64,000 nucleotides of DNA from Cryptomeria japonica. Lineage: Eukaryota > Streptophyta > Pinopsida > Cupressales > Cupressaceae. The notes below the pieces were generated by a model. The model was not told where the DNA came from. It ran no database searches and saw only the letters and a program-made list of their open reading frames with translations. Positions 33,640 through 44,947 of the stretch are shown here, piece by piece. Location: the NCBI RefSeq assembly GCF_030272615.1, contig NC_081410.1, positions 189,059,619-189,123,618 on the forward strand, read 5' to 3'. Each line of letters starts with the position of its first letter. Position 1 is the first letter of the stretch. A program made the position numbers and the translations under genes.

Positions 33640-34061
33640 CTAGGCTTACTCCTAGAAGCCTAAAACAAATAAGAATGTAGCTCTCTCATCTTCGCTGCAT
33701 CCTCCCAAGTTGGCGAGGTTTCATCATTTGGGTCCCATAGGACCCTTACCTGGTTGATGGTGCCACCCCTAAGGGTCAAATCTCAACGCTGAAGAATGCG
33801 CACGGGCTCCATGGAAAGCTTCCTGTCCTCGACCTGCAAAGAATTCCAATCAAGAACGTGTGTCACATCAAGATGATAAGGTTGAAGAACTGAAACATGA
33901 AAGACATCATGGATATGGGATAAACTCGGTGGCAAGGCAAGATGGTAGGCAACAGGTCCTATCCTCTCAAGGATCTCAAAAGGGCCAACAAACCGAGGCA
34001 CCAACTTAGAACCCTTTCCATAATGGATCAGACTCTTACGTGGATGCACTCTCAAGAACAC
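33640..34061 (-). pseudogene. Tekay-like integrase tail and chromodomain-like end
   Basis: The frame 34061-33783 has [40 protein letters not shown] and [18 protein letters not shown], the GPF/Y segment and following block of chromovirus integrases. After one stop comes NQVRVLWDPNDETSPTWED, which fits the second half of a chromodomain (V-x-W-x-x-x-x-x-x-x-x-T-W-E). The frame reaches the polypurine tract. Confidence 0.7.
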
Positions 34062-34860
34062 ATAGTCGCCAATAGAAAACTAATGATCTACCCTATGAGC
34101 ATCTGAATACTTCTTCTGCCTATCATGTGCAGCTACCAAATGCTCACGAATGTGCTCAACCTGTTGCTTCATCTCTCAAAGAATATCTGGTCCTACAAGC
34201 ACCCTGTCCTCTAGCTGATCCCAACTCAAAGGACTGCGGCAAGGATGACCATATAATGCCTAAAAGGGGGACATACCTATAGAGCTGTGATATCCATTTT
34301 TATAAGCAAACTCCACTAGATAAATATAATCCTTCTAGCATGACTGTTGGTCCATAACATATATGCAAAGCATGTCCTCCAAAACCTGATTCACTCACTC
34401 GGTCTGACCATCTATCTCTGGGTGATATGTTGAACTAAAATTCAACTGAGTCCCCAAAGCATGCTGAAGTGAGGTCCACAATACTGAGGTAAAAACAAGA
34501 TCTCTATCAGAGATGATCCACCTCGAAATCCCATGCAATCTCACCACATCTTCCAAGAAGACTCATACCACCACTGTTGTCATATAGGAATCTTGAATAG
34601 GAACAAAATGAGCAACCTTCATCAATCTGTTAACAATGACCATGATAGCATCATGACGACGCGAAGAGATAGGCAAACCAACAATGAAATCCATGGAAAT
34701 GATATCCCATTTCCAATTCGGTACCAAATTAGGTTGTAAAAGCCCTGTCGGGTGTTGATGCTCTGCCTTCACTCACTGACATTCTAAACATCTCGACACA
34801 AAATCAGCAATGTCGCATTTCATACCAGCCCAATGATAAACCTATCTAAGATCTATGTGC
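34062..34860 (-). pseudogene. Tekay-like integrase core
   Basis: The zinc region gives SAHPGVKKMH and CLECQ. The core has [16 protein letters not shown] (34772-34563, first Asp), IISDRDLVFTSVLW (second Asp) and DGQTE directly followed by a stop, so the Glu codon survives. Several stops (for example at about 34562 and 34416) break it. Confidence 0.7.
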
Positions 34861-35620
34861 ATCTTTTTGACACCTGGATGTGCTGAGTAAGGTGCACGAT
34901 GGGCCTCAGTCATGATCAAAATGTGAAGATCCTCTAAAGGAGGTACATAGATCCATCCAAGGTGATGAAGAAGTCCATCTGCCTCAAGGTTATATCTAGA
35001 AAATCTACCCTCTAAAGGCCTTCCAGACTCTATCATGACTCTAACATCTTGAGGCCAAGTATCCTGAGGAAGAACTCCAAGAATCCTCCCTCTCAAGTCT
35101 ACTCCAAGGGACAATGCTGAAATCTCATGCCGCCTATGACTCAAAGCATCTGCCACCACGTTCTCTTTCCCCTGAATATAACGAACCTCAAAATCATACT
35201 CACAGAGGAATTCCATCCATCTTTGTTGTCGAGCATTCAAGTTCGATTACGTGAATATATACTGCAGTCTACGGTGATCACTATGCAGCTCAAACTAACG
35301 CCCTAATAAGAAATGCTGCCATCTAACCAAAGCATGAACTACAACTGCCAACTCTAAATCATGAACTAGATAGTTCAACTTGTGGTTCTTGAGTTGGCGA
35401 GACTCATAAGCAACCACACGTCCATCCTGCATAAGCACTGCACCTATACCTTCCAAAGAGGCATATGTGCATACCATAAAATCTCTAGATGGATCAGGAA
35501 CTACCAAAATCATAGAACTGACAAGGAGTTCCTTCAAGGTATGAAAAGTTGCCTCACACTACTCTGACCAAACAAACTTCTTCCCTTTCCTTTGAAGAGA
35601 AGTAATCGGGTGTCCTATCC
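34842..35620 (-). pseudogene. Tekay-like RNase H
   Basis: Frames 35537-35295 and 35240-34842 hold FMVCTYASLEGIGAVLMQDG, KLNYLVHDLELAVVVHALVR and YDFEVRYIQGKENVVADALS, the three parts of a Gypsy RNase H. The first catalytic Asp is lost (TYAS for T-D-A-S); Glu and the last Asp (VADALS) remain. A stop splits it at about 35292. Confidence 0.7.
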
Positions 35621-35630
35621 GAGAAAAGCC

Positions 35631-36692
35631 CTAAACAAAGCGACGGTAATATCCAGCCAAACCCATAAAGCTCTGAACTTTTGAAACAATGGCCGGTGTT
35701 GGCCAATCAACAATGGCTTGGATCTTTGAAGGATCCACAGATACACCTTCTTTGGAAACTACATGACCAAGATAGTTCACCTCAGACTGGAAGAAGTCAC
35801 ACTTTGCCAAATTGGCATAAAGCTCATTCTCCCTCAAGCACTGCAATACTTGACGTAACTGACCCTCATGCTCTTCCATAGTTCTAGAATAAATCAATTT
35901 GTCATCCAAGAACACAATGATGAAATGATCAAGGTAGGTGCAAAAAACCCCATTCATGAGGTTCATGAAAACTTAAGGCGCATTCGTCAACCCAAATGGC
36001 ACCACTGTGAACTCATAGTGAACATAATGAGTATGAAACACTGTCTTATGAATATCTGCATCCTGAATGCACAACTGATGGTATCCAGATTTCAAATCAA
36101 TCTTAGAGAACACCTTGGCTCCCTTTACCTGATAAAAAAGATCATCTATACGAGGAAATGGATATCGTTTCCGGATGGTTACCTTATTCAACTGTCGGTA
36201 ATCAATGCATAACCGAAGAGAACCATCATTCTTCTTAACGAAGATGATAGGCGCACCCCAAGGGGAAACACTAGGAAAAATGAACCCCTTGGCCAACAAT
36301 TCCTCAATCTGCAACTTCAACTCACTCAATTCTTGAGTAGTCACATGATATGGAGCTCTTGAGATAGGTTCAGCACCAAGAACCAAGTCTATGTGGAAAT
36401 CTATGTCTCACTTTTGAGGCATACCAGGAATATCCAACAGAAACACATCATCATACTCTCAAAGAATAGCGTAACCACCAAGAGTGATTTCTTGACTCTC
36501 TTTTTCATCCACATCCTCAAGAGTGATTGCAAAAAGCTGACACCCTCTATGCACGCATCACTTAAGTTGCATAGCATAAATCATACATAGGGATGTCGGT
36601 CTCTGAACTCCAACAATCTCCACTTCCCTACCAAGGTCATCTAAACACTCCACTATCTTCTTGCGACAATCTACGTGAGCACTGTGAGCGTA
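35631..36692 (-). pseudogene. Tekay-like protease end and reverse transcriptase
   Basis: The first text at the right edge, VDCRKKIVECLDDLGREVEI then VGVQRPTSLCMI, is the segment after the protease. RT follows (36386-35973): [33 protein letters not shown] and VPFGLTNAP. It resumes at 35966 with the active site FLDD in FIIVFLDDKLIYSR. The protease catalytic site itself is missing: the text breaks at 36692 where Tat sequence begins. Confidence 0.8.
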
Positions 36693-39379
36693 ACTCCAAA
36701 GACATCCCAGTATGGTATAGCAATCGGATGCTGGAGAGTGATTCAGAGACCGACTCACATGAGTGGGAATTCGATTCAGTGCAACTTAACACTTCAGATG
36801 AGGAAGACACGTCACCACCTCCGCCATGCAAAGACATTCCTGTTTACGGAGAAGCACAGATAAAGACCACTTGGGTACCTGAGCTGGAAACATCTTCCAC
36901 AGACCCTACGTCTCATCCTACGCCTGATTCTGATAGGGAAAGTACCATCAACTACCTTCACCACACTGTCTTAACCCTCACTGATACATCTCCCGCACTT
37001 AACCTAATCGATGAAGTAATACCCATTATCCACCCTGAACTTATCGAATGGAACCAACCAAATCCCCCATGTCTTGACCTCTTCCAAAACGATGAGGCTA
37101 TCATTGACTTTTTGGAATTAAGGGATAATCTACCAAGCGGGGATCACAAAGCTGGATTCGCCATTGAACTTAATAGCGCAGCATACTTCGGGGCGGACGC
37201 CAAACCCTTCAGCTGCAAAAATATAACATTAAAACATGGATCTTCCAGTGAAAACCACACTGTGGCACTGTTTGATCCAACAAAAGTAAAAAGAAAGAGC
37301 GTATCCAACGGTGAAAACCTCTCTGAGGCGCCGGAGGATGAAGGGTTTGACATTCTCCCTGCTAGTACACAACAGGAACGATCGACGATTCTCATTGAGG
37401 AGACTAAAGAATACAATGTGGGGACTCCTGAAAACCCTCATATCATACATCTGGCATCTCTTCTCACTCCAGAGGAACAACCTCAATTTATAGAGTTCTT
37501 CCAACAGCGTCAGATCAACTTTGCATGGTCATATGCAGACATGCCTGGGCTTGATCCTGATTTAGTCATGCATCATCTCACAGTAGCAAAAGGAGCCAAA
37601 CCTGTCAAGCAGAAGCTTCGTAAGATGCATCCTCAGATTGCCGTGCTAGTCAAAACAGAACTCAAGAAACTCCTGGATGTTGGTTTCATTAGACCAATTG
37701 ATTATGCAGAATGGATCTCCAACATTGTACCAGTTGGCAAACCAAAAGGGGGCATCCGCATTTGTACAGACTTCAGAGATCTGAATAAGGCATGTTCTAA
37801 GGATGACTTCCCTCTACCAAATATCGACATCATAGTGGATCTAACAGCAGGACATGCGATGCTTTCACTCATGGATGGATTTTCAGGATACAATCAAATA
37901 AAGATCGCACCAGAGGATCAACATAAGACAGCCTTCACATGTCCATGGGGCACATACTGCTGGAATGTAATGCCTTTTGGTCTAAAGAATGCAGGAGCGA
38001 CCTATCAAAGAGCAATGACCACCATCTTCCATGACATGATGCATACTATAATGGAAGATTATGTGGATGATTTACTAGCAAAATCACTTACTAGAGAAGG
38101 ACATCTTCACATCTTAGATAAAATCTTTGATAGACTGGAACAGTACCATGTTCGACTCAACCCAAAGAAATGTGTCTTCGGAGTGACCTCCGGGAAGCTT
38201 CTAGGATACATTGTCTCAAGCAAAGGCATTGAGGTCGATCCAGCAAAGGTTAAGGCAATCATGGACATGCCACCTCCAAAGAATATCAGTCAGCTAAGAA
38301 CACTACAAGGACGGCTTCAATCCATCCGCAGATTCATTGCACAATTGAATAATAAGTGTCACCCATTCACACACCTGCTACACAAGAACATTCGCTTTCA
38401 GTGGGATGCTCGATGCCAGCAAGCATTTCAGACACTTAAAGACTATCTCATGAATCCACCATTGCTGATGCCACCAGATCCAAGTAGACCATTGTTACTC
38501 TATATCTCGGCAACAAGTACATCATTGGGTGTACTACTGGCACAACATAATGCAGAAGGAAAAGAGTGTGCTATTTACTACATCTCTCGCACACTTGTGG
38601 GCTATGAACTCAATTACACACCTATTGAGCGAGCTTGCCTAGCAGTAATCTTGGCAGCCACTAAACTGAGGCACTATCTGTTAACACACAAGGTGCAACT
38701 CATTGCAAAGATTGATCCACTCAAGTATTTACTTAGAAAAGCAGCATTGACAGGTCACTTAGCCAAATGGGTGATGATTCTAAGTGAATTTGACATCGAG
38801 TACGTGGACCGTAAAGCTATCAAAGGTCAGGTCATTGCAGATCAATTGGCCGATGCACCACTCATAGGCGATCATCCCCTCATTTCCAATTTTCCAGATG
38901 AAGAGATATTCATGCTCACAGAAGTACAACCATGGAAGCTATATTTTGATGGTTCATACACTAGGCACGGCTCGGGGGCAGGCATTCTGTTTATCACACC
39001 TCAAGGTGATAGCATCCCGAAGTCTTACAGGCTCACATTTCCATACACAAACAACATAGAAGAGTATGAGGCCTTGATCACAGGACTCAGGTTAGCCGTA
39101 CAATGGAAATTACAAGAACTACAAGTATATGGCGATTCCCAACTAGTCATTCGACAAGCAACAGATGAGTATCAGACCAAGGATGATAAACTCATGCCAT
39201 ATAAGAAAATGGTGGATACTCTAAAGACATCATTTACTACTATCACTTTTGAGCAGATACCAAGAGATCAGAATCGAGCTGCTGACGCCATGGCTACCAT
39301 CGCATCTCTACTAGATCTTCCACAGAATTCAACACGCTACGAGTTCTTGGTAGAAAAAACTTTGGATTCCCGCTTATGA
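36693..39379 (+). CDS. Tat pol copy 1: RT, RNase H and second RNase H (5'-truncated)
   Basis: An open frame without stops: an acidic linker, then TEEQPQFIEFFQQR-type lead-in, RT with GGIRICTDFRDLNKACSKDD, LMDGFSGYNQIKI, NVMPFGLKNAGATY and active site YVDD (38060-38071), a Gypsy RNase H and an extra archaeal-type RNase H with YFDGS, NNIEEYEALI, YGDSQLV and NRAADAMA. The ATG at 36593 is not the true start: 36593-36692 is antisense Tekay sequence joined in phase by chance. The codon that is TAG in copy 2 is CAG here (37511). The frame ends at a +1 shift also found in copy 2. Confidence 0.85.
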
Positions 39380-39395
39380 TATCCCCGAATCCGAC

Positions 39396-40685
39396 ATGAT
39401 ATGTCACCTTGTCGGTTCTGAATCCCCATGGTACGGTGAGTTCTACACCTATCTTCGCGATCATACCCTTCCTCCCAACCAATCAAATAACCAACGTAAA
39501 ACCTTCATTCGCCAAACTGCTCGATATACCATTATTGCCGAAACCCTATACCGACGCAGTCTTGATGGTACTCTCCTTCGATGTCTAGAACAAGGTGAGA
39601 TAACAAAGGCTTTGGAAGAGGTACATGAAGGAATTTGCGGGACTCACTCAAGTGGTCCATCACTAGCCAAGAAGATCATGCGAGCTGGATACTATTGGCC
39701 ATCTATGGAAAAGGATTCCTACTACTTTGTTAGGAAGTGCAAAAAATGTCAAGTTCATGGCGACCTAATACATGCACCAGCTCAAGAACTGCAACCAATC
39801 ACAACACCATGGCCTTTTTGTCAATGGGGTCTTGATCTTGTGGGTAAAATCCATCCATCTTCATCCAATGGCCATAAATTCATTATTACCGCCACCGAAT
39901 ATTTCACCAAGTGGATCGAAGCTGTTCCACTTACCCAAGTCACCGGCAAGCAGATCGCCTCATTCATCCTCAATTACATCATCTGCCGGTATGGTGTGCC
40001 CATGTCCATTGTCACAGATAACGGTCTTCCTTTCAAAAATCAGGATGTCCGTGAGCTTTGTGAGAAATTTCATATCCAACACCGCTTTTCCACTCCCTAT
40101 TACCCACAAGGCAATGGTCAGGCCGAAGCATCCAATAAAAACATATTGAGGATCCTAAAGAAGACAATGAATGATGTCGGTCGTGATTGGCATGTTCAAT
40201 TGAATCCAGCGCTATGGGCATATCGAACTAGCATTCGAACCCCTACAGGTGCAACTCCTTATTCATTGGTCTATGGTGCTGAAGCTATCTTACCTATTGA
40301 GGTCGAGATACCATCCTTACGAGTTTCATTGCGCAATCTCATCGATGATGAAGCATACAGAGTATCTCGTCTTCAGGACTTAGAGTTACTAGATGAGAAG
40401 CGACAAGCTGCATACAATCACCTCAAAGCCTATCAGCAGCGCATGAGTAGAAGTTACAATCACCGAGTTAGATCTCGTACATTTGAGGTAGGTGATCTTG
40501 TTCTTCGAGAAAATCCTCGCAACCAACCAAATAGAGAACATCAAGGCAAGTTTGAATCAAACTGGCTGGGCCCATATGTTGTCAGTGCTGTATTCGGGTC
40601 CGGGGCATATCAGTTGGCTACTTCAGAAGGAGAACCGCTTGCAGATCCAATCAATAGCATGCACCTCAAAAGATTTTATACCTAA
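39396..40685 (+). CDS. Tat integrase, copy 1
   Basis: 429 residues identical in translation to the frame at 53627-54916. Zinc region His77, His84, Cys115, Cys118; catalytic Asp147 (GLDLVG), Asp208 (TDNG), Glu244 (GQAEASNK), with 35 residues between the last two, as in a DD35E integrase. It lies in a different phase from the RNase H frame that ends 17 bases before its first ATG, so in an active element it would be part of one polyprotein. Confidence 0.85.
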   Translation: MICHLVGSESPWYGEFYTYLRDHTLPPNQSNNQRKTFIRQTARYTIIAETLYRRSLDGTLLRCLEQGEITKALEEVHEGICGTHSSGPSLAKKIMRAGYYWPSMEKDSYYFVRKCKKCQVHGDLIHAPAQELQPITTPWPFCQWGLDLVGKIHPSSSNGHKFIITATEYFTKWIEAVPLTQVTGKQIASFILNYIICRYGVPMSIVTDNGLPFKNQDVRELCEKFHIQHRFSTPYYPQGNGQAEASNKNILRILKKTMNDVGRDWHVQLNPALWAYRTSIRTPTGATPYSLVYGAEAILPIEVEIPSLRVSLRNLIDDEAYRVSRLQDLELLDEKRQAAYNHLKAYQQRMSRSYNHRVRSRTFEVGDLVLRENPRNQPNREHQGKFESNWLGPYVVSAVFGSGAYQLATSEGEPLADPINSMHLKRFYT

Positions 40686-41091
40686 GGTGTACAGAGCATC
40701 AGGCTCCCCTACATATCAGAAAAATACCAAAAACATTCAGAAAATGTCCTGAAGAAAATACAAAAACATTCAAAAAAGTAAAGAAAAATCATGCATCCAA
40801 ATGGTGAACAACCACTCCGGTGGCACCTTGGGTAAGTACGATGGCGAAAACCTGGCAAACAGGCACCACTCGTAAAGGCTATGGCTCCATTGTCTTTCAA
40901 GCTTGTTGCGATCACATTCATACATACACACATCCATCCATCTAACCATGGCTTGTTATTTTATCTGTAATCCAAGAAAGTACTTCATGCGTCTAGCATC
41001 CCGCTTTTTCATAAATCATGTCCAACTTGGGGGCAATGCCCTTACAATCTAGATGATGGAAGTGGATTCTACATTACTGGTGATTCATTGG

Positions 41092-41250
41092 CAAAAACAT
41101 TCAAAAATGTCTCGCAAAATACAAAAACATTCAAAAATGTCTCGCAAAATACAAAAACATTCAAAAATGTCTCGCAAAATCCAAAAACATTCAAAAATGA
41201 CTCACAAAATCCAAAAACATTCAAAAACTATTACACAAAATCCAAAAAAC
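41092..41250 (+). repeat. 30-bp tandem repeat, copy 1
   Basis: About five units of ACAAAAACATTCAAAAATGT plus CTCGCAAAAT, the later ones diverged. Being a multiple of three, the array is open in several frames. The same array is at 55323-55481. Confidence 0.85.
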
Positions 41251-43100
41251 ATCGAAAAACCCATCGAAAATCACACCAAAACATGGCAACACCTTGTACA
41301 TATTCATTCAAGCAGATGCAAAACCAACATTAACACAGTACTCACACAATGACCATTTATCAATCGACCACACAATCCACATCCAACAAATCAGAAACTG
41401 TCTTTAAAAACAAGGATGCATCCTTCCTTACCAAAACAAAGACAAAAGTGACGTTTTCTTTGACAAGAAAATTATGTTAAGCTATCAAATACTTGGTTGA
41501 TTCGTGAGTAATTCATTTGTTTATCTGTATCGGGATCTTTCAGCATTGTTTTGTATCGTTTGCGCATTACTTCCGATGAAGTTCTGGGACATGTACTAAT
41601 GGTGTCTACGTGGGAAGTTCACCAAGCTACGTGATCTTATGCCAAATGCAGTCATAGATCACTACGGCTTGCTGACTACAGCGTATATCTCGACCATATG
41701 AGCATGAACCATTACCAAGGATCCATATTCTTTATTCTTTATGTATATATTGTTTGTTTACAGGTACAATGCTCATTCTTTGGTTCCTCCTCATCCAATT
41801 TGGATAAAGGTTTTATCTCTTATTACGGTATGCACTTGTCTCAGGATATGATCAGCCTAAGATCAAGGAGGACGTTCCAAGTCATGCATGAAAGGAGATA
41901 ATCCTTATCTATTCTGCAAGCAATACTCAGGTCAACTTGATCCATTATATCAAGTTGCTTGTATTAACTTGCTATATAAATTCCATGTAAGAAATACTCT
42001 AGTCACCTTGAATCTTTATGTCAAGTTGCTTGTATTTTCTTACAACATTTTAAAGCTCAATGATGAAAATAAAGCACCATGGATCGTCATTCCATCTCAT
42101 TTGTATATATTGCATTTCGTTGCATTCCAACCATCCATACATTCATAATAGCTACATATCATGCATACGTAGTCATAATAATGCATACTCTATTTTACTC
42201 ATCTTCTTCCATAGGACTCGGTCCTAGTCCTCCATATCTTCTATCTAACATCGAATCCCCCCTCACCCTCCCTATCTTGATCATCAACATCATCCTAATC
42301 CCTTCATCGCTTCCCATCCTCACTCATCCACAAAATTAAGCCAGTTACTCTATCTACACAGATACATCGACTCCCACACACCTAGACTATCAACAGATAC
42401 TCTGATCAAGTATCTTCGGGTCTCAACAGGTAATCGATTATGGTAATCCTAGACTACATCAGGCATTTATCATAATGACCTAGTCTCAACGGGGTTGCCA
42501 TGATTCCCCACAACCATCCATCACACGCACACACTATCAATTGATCAACCAATCAAACACAATCCAACAGACAATTACATCAATTGTCTACGTCTCAACG
42601 AGTATTTTGCTTCATATACCTTGACTTCATCGGGCAATTACATCAATTGTCTAAGTCACCATCAGGTCACTTTGATTCACTTACTCAGACTTTATCATGT
42701 CCAAGCGACCAACTGACATCAACTGTCACGCTTTGACTTGACCGGGGCAATTCAACCGATTGCACCAGATTGTCCAAACAATTTTGATCAATTGTATAGC
42801 ATCAATCCAAACCCCACACTACATCTACTATGTATCTCTTGCATGACCTCAGGGTACTCGCTGGCTTGTTGTTTCTTCATATTCACTCCATTTTCTCCCA
42901 TTCTTTCATCATTAGTTCTAATTTTTTCTATTCTACATCCCCTCCACTTTTCATTCTTTTTCGAGAGATCGCCCGATGTTTCAAAAAAATTCAGCCCATC
43001 TCTCGAGGGGGCATACCACCCATTAAATTTACATTTTATGGGGCATTTCTTCACACCTATTTTTCTTTCTTTGAAACGATGCGATAAACTGCACCGTCTC

Positions 43101-43113
43101 AAAGAGGGGCAAA
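43101..43113 (+). promoter_or_regulatory. Tat polypurine tract, copy 1
   Basis: AAAGAGGGGCAAA immediately before the TG of the LTR. Confidence 0.7.
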
Positions 43114-44917
43114 TGTAGTCACATAAATCTGTCCACTTAATTAAATAAATACTTAGTATTTATTTGATTATTTAACCATCAATTAATAATTAATTAAATT
43201 AATATTTAATTAATTCATCTTAACCCTCTTCTCCTATTAATTAAATAAATTATTCAATTTATTTGATTTAATTCACTTAACCAAATTCAGACCATTAATT
43301 AAATAAATAAATCATATTTATTTAATTAAATCTTCTCTCACATTTAAATAAATTAATATTTATTTAAATCCTCCAAAATCCCACCTCTCACATTTAAATA
43401 AATAAATCATTTATTTAAATCACCTTTATCCTTCACCCACTTGTATTTTCCTACAAAAGCAAGTTGCACAATTATTTTAAATAAATAATTTATTTAAATC
43501 ATCTTTATCCTCCACCCACTTGTATTTTCCTACAAAAGCAAGTTGCACAACTATTTTAAATAAATTATTTATTTAAAATCCTATTTATCCTCACCCACTT
43601 GAAACCTTTAATGGTTTCCCTTAAAGTATTCAAACTTGATGGCTTTAAAGTCTTCAAACTTGATGGCTTCCTTCTATAGTCTTCTTAAAGACTTTAATGG
43701 TTTTCCTTAAAGTCTTCAAGCCTTTAATGGTTTCCCTCAAAGTCTTCAAGCATTTTAATGCTTTATCTTCATTTTTCTCATTTAAATAAATTAATATTTA
43801 TTTGAATATTTATCCAAATGCAAATTACACCATTTAATTGAAATAAATGATTTTATTTTAATTGAAAATACCAAAATTTCTCCCACTTGCATTTTCCTAC
43901 AAAATCCACTTGTATGCCTAAACCTCTTCTAGATTCTTCTAAACCCTTCCTAATTAGCCTAATCCATCCCCTAAATATTGTCACATTCCTAAGCAAATTG
44001 GAGTCACTTCTCAAAGACTCCAAAGTCTTTGAAAAACAATTAATGCTTTGTGTGTTCAACAAATTAACCCTCAAAGTCTTGGATAACCTTTGAAAGCTTT
44101 CAACCTTCAACCACTTAATCCCCAAAGTCTCCAATAACCATTAATGGTTAATTCAACCCTCCCACATGGTTAAAACATTTGTTTTGACTCAACCTCTACC
44201 CAACCCAAGGGTCTCATCAAGCCTTTAATGCTTTGACCATGATTATCTCTTAATCATTTGCACAAAGGTTTATCCTTGCATTAACTCCTAATCCAGTGGG
44301 TAATCCTAATTTAGACTTGACCCTTACCTTCTAGATAACCATGAGGTCTTCTCAGGCCTTTAATGCCTCCAACCTCTTCTCTCAACCCAATCCTATGTTG
44401 AAACTTGTCACCATTTTATTGGTGCCAATTGTGCACATGGATCCCCAACTTTCAATCCTAACCCTTGTTAAGATTGCTCAATCTTAACCCTTCATTTCCC
44501 TATTTCTTCTATAAATAGAACCCTTCTCCTCAAGCAAAAGGAGAAGCATTTTAGAGTATTGTTGTTATACTGGCATTAGCATAGAGCTTTTTCATAGCAT
44601 CACTATCTACTCTTGCATAGTATTTGCTTATCATATTCAACCATCTTGAATCTCCATATGGCATCCATGGCTAGTGCTAAAAGCTGAGAGCTACACTCAT
44701 TTGGGACTTGGAGAGGAGAGGAACAAGGGAGGAGCAACTATGAGCATCTTGATTAGCTATTTCATTTTATGTTTATATGCTTTCTATTTCATGCTTAATA
44801 TCTCTCTTGATATGCCTGTTTAGGATAATCTTTTGTTGCTAACACTAACGTTTGTTTCTTGTGCTCTTGTGTGTGTTGCCATCAAACAGATTTTCTAATC
44901 CTTTTTGCAAAGCATCA
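43114..44917 (+). repeat. Shared Tat LTR (3' LTR of copy 1, 5' LTR of copy 2)
   Basis: Starts TGTAGTCACATAAATCTG, ends GCAAAGCATCA. The first part is rich in TTTAAATAAAT-type blocks; three related units around CACCCACTTGTATTTTCCTA and several TTAATGGTTT units follow. A TATA box is at 44510-44517. The primer site follows two bases after the end. Confidence 0.9.
44510..44517 (+). promoter_or_regulatory. TATA box of the Tat LTR
   Basis: TATAAATA in TTCTATAAATAGAACCC, about 400 bases before the LTR end. Confidence 0.7.
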
Positions 44918-44919
44918 TT

Positions 44920-44947
44920 TGGTGAACCCGACGTGAATCGAACACGC
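44920..44947 (+). promoter_or_regulatory. Tat primer-binding site, tRNA-Trp type
   Basis: Two bases after the LTR the sequence reads TGGTGAACCCGACGTGAA and continues with TCGAACACGC. The reverse complement, ending GTCGGGTTCACCA and with a TTCGATT loop between GCGTG and CACGT, folds as a tRNA T-arm plus acceptor strand. From memory it equals the 3' end of plant cytosolic tRNA-Trp, over about 28 bases. Confidence 0.7.

Larger units (their letters stand above)
40686..43113 (+). other. Tat 3' non-coding region, copy 1
   Basis: About 2.4 kb between integrase and LTR. It holds a 30-bp tandem array (41092-41250), paired CAATTACATCAATTGTCTA motifs (42573 and 42637) and the polypurine tract (43101-43113). 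Short frames inside are not conserved-looking proteins. Confidence 0.7.
36693..44917 (+). mobile_element. Tat-lineage Gypsy, 5'-truncated copy 1
   Basis: From 36693 this is the same sequence as 50924-59148, offset by 14,231 bases. It lacks everything before the middle of pol: LTR, leader, gag and protease. It contains the pol remainder, the 3' region and an LTR (43114-44917) that also serves as the 5' LTR of the complete copy. Its left edge abuts decayed Tekay sequence with no LTR end. Confidence 0.85.

Noticed and set aside
36593-36692. In-phase N-terminal extension of the 928-residue Tat ORF
   Set aside because: These bases are antisense Tekay pol sequence; the complete Tat copy has different sequence before the shared part. 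The join is accidental.
37144-37504. Minus-strand frames of 90-91 residues, repeated at 51375-51735
   Set aside because: They are shadows of the Tat pol frame; their repetition only reflects the duplication.
41092-41250. CRISPR-like array of regular repeats
   Set aside because: The repeats are contiguous without unique spacers and lie in a plant retrotransposon.
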